Of a stretch of 64,000 nucleotides of DNA, positions 60,440 to 64,000 are shown piece after piece. The DNA lies in contig NZ_PZYY01000012.1 in assembly GCF_003047265.1 (NCBI RefSeq), positions 49,603 through 113,602 on the forward strand. The letters are read 5' to 3'. A program made the position numbers and the translations under genes. Numbering within the stretch: position 1 is the first letter of the stretch; each line of letters begins with the position of its first letter. The notes under the pieces were generated by a model. That model saw only the letters and a list, made by a program, of their open reading frames with translations, made no database searches and had not been told where the DNA came from. The DNA is from Nocardioides terrigena. Lineage in GTDB: Bacteria > Actinomycetota > Actinomycetes > Propionibacteriales > Nocardioidaceae.

Positions 60440-61219
60440 ATGGCAGGCGTACGACGGGTGGTCGCGGTGGCGCTCGGCTGCGCGCTGGTCACCGGGTGCT
60501 CGTCGCCGTGGGCCACGCCGCCGCTGCCCGATCCGTCCGCCTCCCCTTCGACCGGGCCGTCCGCTGCATCCGGCGCCGAGCCGGCGGGGTCGAGGTCCTA
60601 CTCACCTCCCCCGTGGGTGCTGCCGCGCACCCCGGCGCCCACCTCGCCGGCGCCCACGTCATCGACCACCTCCGAGCCGGCCACCGCGGACGCAGCTCCG
60701 GCCCCCGAGCCCCGCCGGGCGTACCTCACCGTCCCGCGGCTCGGCCTGCGGGACTTCCCGGTCGTGCGCTACCGCGGGTCGCCCGACGACGCTCCCGGCA
60801 CGGAGATCCAGAACGACGGCGACCTCGCGTCGCCCCGCGGGCCGGGCGGCGGTGTGGCCGCAGGGGAGGTCGGCAACCACATCGTGACCGGGCACCGACT
60901 CTCCTCGACCGAGCCGTTCCGCTACCTGCCGTCCCTGCCGAGGGGCAGTCGGGTGCTGGTGCGGGTGGGCGACACCGTGCACGTCTACGAGGTACGCCGC
61001 ACCCGCTGGACGTCCTTCCGCTCGCAGGAGTCGCTGGCCGCCCAGCGCGCCCCGGTGCCCGGTCGTCCCGGCGTCGAGGCGACCCGGCCGATGATCACCC
61101 TGTCGACCTGCGCCACCCTCGAGGACCACGCCGCGGGCAACTACTGGTCCGACGAGTTCGACAACCCCGAGCACCGGATCGACAAGATCGGCGTGCTCGT
61201 CGCCACGCGGCCCGCCTGA
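60440..61219 (+). CDS. Class E sortase
   Basis: A 259-residue exported transpeptidase. The N-terminal hydrophobic segment carries a lipobox-like ALVTGC. A Pro/Ser/Thr-rich linker of about 75 residues follows. The sortase domain starts near residue 94 (YLTVPRLGLRDFPVVRYRG); catalytic His is in GNHIVTGHRL, Cys in ITLSTCATLEDHAAGNYW and Arg in NPEHRIDKIG. Class E sortases in actinobacteria attach LAxTG proteins to the cell wall. No LAxTG substrate gene is adjacent. The ribosome site GGAGG is only 1-2 bases from the ATG, so initiation may be unusual or the start lies elsewhere. Confidence 0.9.
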   Translation: MAGVRRVVAVALGCALVTGCSSPWATPPLPDPSASPSTGPSAASGAEPAGSRSYSPPPWVLPRTPAPTSPAPTSSTTSEPATADAAPAPEPRRAYLTVPRLGLRDFPVVRYRGSPDDAPGTEIQNDGDLASPRGPGGGVAAGEVGNHIVTGHRLSSTEPFRYLPSLPRGSRVLVRVGDTVHVYEVRRTRWTSFRSQESLAAQRAPVPGRPGVEATRPMITLSTCATLEDHAAGNYWSDEFDNPEHRIDKIGVLVATRPA

Positions 61220-61240
61220 TCGCCGTAGCACCGCTCACTC

Positions 61241-61277
61241 GGTGGTTGAGGTGCGAGCGAAGCGAGCCTCGAAACCC
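61241..61277. repeat. Interspersed GAGCGAAGCGAGCCTCGAAA-type repeat
   Basis: GGTGGTTGAGGTGCGAGCGA followed by AGCGAGCCTCGAAACCC, an imperfect palindrome with GAGG/CCTC and GGTGGTT/AACCCCC arms. Intergenic elements of this form are frequent in Nocardioides and related genomes (from memory). It lies in the 84-base gap between sortase and cysteine hydrolase. Confidence 0.55.
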
Positions 61278-61303
61278 CCGCCGTCCGACGTACGCTCGCC
61301 CTC

Positions 61304-61981
61304 ATGCCTGCCACCGACGTCGCCCTCCACGACTGGCTCGTCGAGGAGCGCGAGTACCTCCGCCACGAGCAGCGCCGCGGCCGCCGCTTCGCCTTCGAGT
61401 CCCTGGATCCGGCGCGCACCGCCCTGGTGGTCATCGACCTCGTGCCGTTCTTCGTCGAGGAGTCGGCCCACTGCCGCGGCATCGTCCCCCACGTCAACCT
61501 CCTTGCCGACGAGCTCCGCTCCGCCGGTGGCGTGGTGGCCTGGGTCGTGCCCGGCTACCGCGAGCCCACCGCCCGCGAGCGCGAGCACCTGGGCGACGAG
61601 GTCGCCGAGCGCTACGCCCGGTCGGGAGGTCCAGGCACTCCGGCCGAGCGCCTGTGGCCGGGGCTGTCGGTCGACGACGAGGACCTCGTCGCGGAGAAGA
61701 CGGAGCGCAGCGCGTTCTTCCCCGGCAGCAGCGACCTGCCCGGCCTGCTGGCGGAGCGGGGCATCGACACGATCGTCATGACGGGCACGGTCACCAACGT
61801 CTGCGTCGAGGCCAGCGTCCGGGACGCCGCCACCCTCGACCTCCGGGTCATCCTCGTCGCCGACGCCTGCGCCGCCATGCGCGACCGGGACCACAACGCC
61901 ACCCTGCACGTCGTGTACCGCTCGTACGGCGACGTGCGCCCCACCGCCGACGTCGTCGACCTGATCCGCGCCGGTCGCTGA
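61304..61981 (+). CDS. Isochorismatase-family cysteine hydrolase
   Basis: A 225-residue Rossmann-like hydrolase. The catalytic triad is readable: Asp in TALVVIDLVPFF, Lys in VAEKTERSAFFPGS and Cys in VTNVCVEASVRDAATLD. The family includes nicotinamidases, N-carbamoyl-amide hydrolases and true isochorismatases; the substrate cannot be fixed from sequence. There is an N-terminal extension of 35 residues (LHDWLVEEREYLRHEQRRG). No functional neighbour is evident. Confidence 0.9.
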   Translation: MPATDVALHDWLVEEREYLRHEQRRGRRFAFESLDPARTALVVIDLVPFFVEESAHCRGIVPHVNLLADELRSAGGVVAWVVPGYREPTAREREHLGDEVAERYARSGGPGTPAERLWPGLSVDDEDLVAEKTERSAFFPGSSDLPGLLAERGIDTIVMTGTVTNVCVEASVRDAATLDLRVILVADACAAMRDRDHNATLHVVYRSYGDVRPTADVVDLIRAGR

Positions 61982-62000
61982 CCCCGGCCCCCGCATCGAG

Positions 62001-62049
62001 TGTGCGCAGAAGCACCACGCACGCCCACGGGCACGTGCTTCCACGCACA
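62001..62049. repeat. Imperfect inverted repeat downstream of the hydrolase
   Basis: TGTGCGCAGAAGCAC (62001-62015) and GTGCTTCCACGCACA (62035-62049) pair at 13 of 15 positions around a 19-base loop. It lies 19 bases past the stop codon in a 152-base non-coding region and may be a terminator or a dispersed element. Confidence 0.5.
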
Positions 62050-62133
62050 GTCGTCACCCCGCGGCGTACCCGCGCCCGTGCGTGCCGTGCCACGATGAAC
62101 CCGTCCGCTCCACCCGACACGAACGGAACTCAC

Positions 62134-62415
62134 ATGGGCCTCATCTTCCCCGTCGCCGAGGACACCCCGGACGACAAGGACGCCGCGTTCGAAGACTTCG
62201 CGACCGACTGGTCGGACACCTGGATGGTGGAGGTCGACACCGACTTCGAGGACGAGGAGGCCGGCGACGTCGTCCGCCTCGGACCGATGACCGCCCAGGC
62301 CGCCTGGGACCTCGCGAGCGCGCTCGACGACAAGCGGTCGGACTGGACGATGATCATCCTGCCGCTCTTCTCCGACACCGACGTCGACGCGATCATCGAG
62401 CAGATCGAGTCCTGA
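62134..62415 (+). CDS. Small acidic hypothetical protein
   Basis: A 93-residue protein with no membrane segment or signal peptide. It is strikingly acidic (DEDEAGD, DTDFEDEEAG and many Asp through the sequence) and contains two Trp-rich strands (WSDTWMVEVD and WTMIILPLFSD). ATG 62134, with GAACGGAACTCAC upstream, is the start. I do not recognise the family. The last codons are in an 11-bp tandem repeat. Confidence 0.7.
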   Translation: MGLIFPVAEDTPDDKDAAFEDFATDWSDTWMVEVDTDFEDEEAGDVVRLGPMTAQAAWDLASALDDKRSDWTMIILPLFSDTDVDAIIEQIES

Positions 62416-62427
62416 CCGAGTCCTGAC
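62406..62427. repeat. 11-bp tandem repeat containing the stop codon
   Basis: CGAGTCCTGAC occurs twice in direct succession (62406-62416 and 62417-62427). The first copy holds the final codons (Glu-Ser) and TGA stop of the acidic protein; the second lies wholly beyond the gene and repeats that TGA. Confidence 0.8.
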
Positions 62428-62466
62428 CGGACCGGTCGACCACGTGCAGGTGCGCCCGGCGGCGGC

Positions 62467-63072
62467 TCAGCCCCGCCGGGCCTCCAGCACCCGGAAGCCC
62501 TTGGCCGACGCCAGCCGCGTCGTTGGGTAGCCCTGCTCCCCCAGCCACCGCTGCAGCGAGTCGGCACCGAGGTTCTTGCCGACGACCATCACCGCGCGCC
62601 CGCCCGGTGCGAGCCGGGGCAGCCACGTGAGCAGCAGCTCGTGCAGTGCCTCCTTGCCGATGCGGATCGGCGGGTTGGACCAGATCTCGTCGAACTGCAT
62701 GTCCGAGGGGACGTCGGCCGCCCGGCAGGCGACGAAGTGGCCGCCCACGCCGAGCCCGGCGGCGTTCTCGTTGGCCAGCAGGATGGCCCGCTCGTTGACC
62801 TCGAGGCCGATCACCGAGGAGAGCGGGACGGCGGTGGCGATGGCCAGCCCGATGACGCCGTACCCGCAGCCGAGGTCGAGGAAGCGCCCGGCGACCGGCG
62901 GCTCCACCTCCCGGAAGAGCACGGCGGTCGCGTGGTCGAGGTGCCCCCGGCTGAACACCCCGGCACCACTCGTGAGCTCGAGCTCGTGCCCCCACACGGA
63001 CGCGGTGAACGTCTCGCGCTCGAACGGCACGCTCGGGTCCGCGCTGAAGTAGTGGTCGTGGTCCTCAGTCAT
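62467..63072 (-). CDS. SAM-dependent methyltransferase, RsmC-like
   Basis: A 201-residue enzyme. FLDLGCGYGVIGLAIATA is the SAM-binding motif and DEIWSNPPIRIGKEALHEL the NPP-type catalytic motif of N2-guanine methyltransferases such as RsmC and RlmG. It is half the length of RsmC (about 340), corresponding to the catalytic half only. 16S or 23S rRNA is the likely substrate. It overlaps truA by 8 bases. Confidence 0.9.
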   Translation of the reverse strand: MTEDHDHYFSADPSVPFERETFTASVWGHELELTSGAGVFSRGHLDHATAVLFREVEPPVAGRFLDLGCGYGVIGLAIATAVPLSSVIGLEVNERAILLANENAAGLGVGGHFVACRAADVPSDMQFDEIWSNPPIRIGKEALHELLLTWLPRLAPGGRAVMVVGKNLGADSLQRWLGEQGYPTTRLASAKGFRVLEARRG

Positions 63073-63901
63073 CCATGGCCTCCCTGGTGTTGCGGGCCCG
63101 TTCGGCCTGCGCGGCGAGCTCGGCCCCTTCCGGATAGCCGACCTCCTCCAGCGTCAGCCCGTGGGCGTGTACGACGGTCACGGCGGGGTTCCGGCGACGC
63201 CCCGCCAGCGTCTCGGCCGCCCACTCCGGGGGCCGGCGCCCGTCCCCGACGGCCAGCAGGCAGCCGACCAGGGAACGCACCATGCTGTGGCAGAACGCGT
63301 CGGCCACGACGCGCGCGACCGCGATCCCCGTCTCGTCCCGGGTCCACTCGAGCTCCATGAGGGTGCGGACCGTGGTGGCGCCCTCGCGTCGTCGGCAGAA
63401 GGACGCGAAGTCCCGCAGCCCGAGGAGCGCCCGGGACGCGGTGTTCATCGCATCGAGGTCCAGCTGCTTCGGCCACGCCAGCACGTGCGAGCGCACCAGC
63501 GGGTCCACCAGGACGGGGTCGTCGGCCACCCGGTAGGCGTAGCGCCGCCAGGTCGCCGAGAAGCGGGCGTCGAAACCCTCCGGAGCCTCGAGCGCGCGGC
63601 GTACGTGCACGTCGGGCGGCAGGATGCCGTTCAGCCGGCGGGCCAGCGCCTCCATCGGCGAGTCCCCCCTGCGCCCGGACGACCCGGTCAGGCTCTCGGG
63701 GGCGACGTCCAGGTGGACCACCTGCCCGCGGGCGTGGACCCCGGTGTCGGTGCGCCCGGCACACACGACGCGCGCCGCCGGGACCCGCAGCGCGGTGGCC
63801 AGCGCCTCCTCGAGCGTGCCCTGGACCGTCCGCAGCGACGGCTGGACGGCCCAGCCCTTGAAGTCGGTCCCGTCGTAGGACAGGTCGAGCCGGATGCGCA
63901 C
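63065..63901 (-). CDS. truA: tRNA pseudouridine(38-40) synthase TruA
   Basis: A 278-residue synthase that isomerises U38-U40 in tRNA anticodon arms. The catalytic Asp lies in VCAGRTDTGVHARGQVVHLD. RIRLDLSYDGTDFKGWAVQP opens the protein and FCHSMVRSLVGCLLAVGDG is the later conserved region. It is near the normal truA length. In many actinobacteria truA lies between rplQ and rplM; here the 99 bases upstream hold no recognisable gene. It overlaps the methyltransferase gene downstream by 8 bases. Confidence 0.96.
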   Translation of the reverse strand: MRIRLDLSYDGTDFKGWAVQPSLRTVQGTLEEALATALRVPAARVVCAGRTDTGVHARGQVVHLDVAPESLTGSSGRRGDSPMEALARRLNGILPPDVHVRRALEAPEGFDARFSATWRRYAYRVADDPVLVDPLVRSHVLAWPKQLDLDAMNTASRALLGLRDFASFCRRREGATTVRTLMELEWTRDETGIAVARVVADAFCHSMVRSLVGCLLAVGDGRRPPEWAAETLAGRRRNPAVTVVHAHGLTLEEVGYPEGAELAAQAERARNTREAMDD

Positions 63902-64000
63902 CCGACGATCCTAATGGGGACGTACCCGGTGGCTTTGGGCCATGGTGGTGCCTGAGTCCAGCCGGTGGGTGAGCACTCGTCGATCCCGATCCTTGAGGTC

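Noticed and set aside
63902..64000. Possible end of rplQ upstream of truA
   Set aside because: The minus-strand translation of this stretch shows no L17 sequence; it appears non-coding and is too short to classify.

Overview
The window is chromosomal DNA from a very GC-rich actinomycete. The evidence is the codon use (nearly always G or C at the third position), CIRCE/HrcA heat-shock operators, a mycothiol-dependent formaldehyde dehydrogenase, SigE-family ECF sigma factors, a class E sortase, and the conserved actinobacterial gene block rplM-rpsI-glmM-glmS-acpS-nnr-alr-tsaE-tsaB-rimI-tsaD followed by groES-groEL. The overall style, including a GAGCGAAGCGAGCCTCGAAA-type intergenic repeat, suggests Nocardioides or a close relative (inference).

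Layout. 1-3.2 kb: end of a membrane protein, then a SigE-family sigma factor coupled to a single-pass membrane protein. 3.3-5.5 kb: groES-groEL on the minus strand, with two CIRCE operators upstream and a long hairpin between the genes. 5.5-11.4 kb: an anchored hypothetical protein, a THUMP-like methyltransferase, a NagZ-type lipoprotein, and a formaldehyde-detoxification pair (S-(hydroxymethyl)mycothiol dehydrogenase plus MBL-fold hydrolase). 11.5-14.5 kb: a second sigma/membrane-protein module facing two tandem paralogous lipoproteins. 14.7-16.7 kb: two genes resembling type VII secretion substrates. 16.7-30.4 kb: the conserved housekeeping block on the minus strand (tRNA t6A synthesis, cell-wall precursors, NAD(P)HX repair, ACP activation, ribosomal proteins L13/S9), with coaA facing the other way.

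30.4-63 kb is a more variable region between rplM and truA, genes that lie closer together in many actinobacteria. It carries citrate synthase, an ArsR-like regulator with a membrane partner and a perfect palindromic operator, a 1,894-residue secreted amylase-pullulanase, an HTH/NB-ARC/TPR regulator, a third SigE-family sigma factor, an HtrA protease, three acyl-CoA dehydrogenases, a PucR-type regulator divergent from a five-gene branched-chain-amino-acid-type ABC transporter, an ABC-F ATPase with a two-domain GNAT, an Nramp transporter behind a DasR-like palindrome, a CoA-disulfide-reductase-like flavoenzyme with an aldo/keto reductase, a class E sortase and a cysteine hydrolase. The window closes with an RsmC-like methyltransferase and truA.

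Many neighbouring genes overlap by ATGA, GTGA or TGATG, which indicates tight translational coupling. No tRNA, rRNA, insertion sequence, prophage or CRISPR array was seen. The least explained elements are the duplicated sigma/membrane-protein modules with a shared promoter-like motif, the tandem lipoproteins, the WXG/PPE-like pair, and short tandem duplications of gene 3' ends that copy the stop codon.
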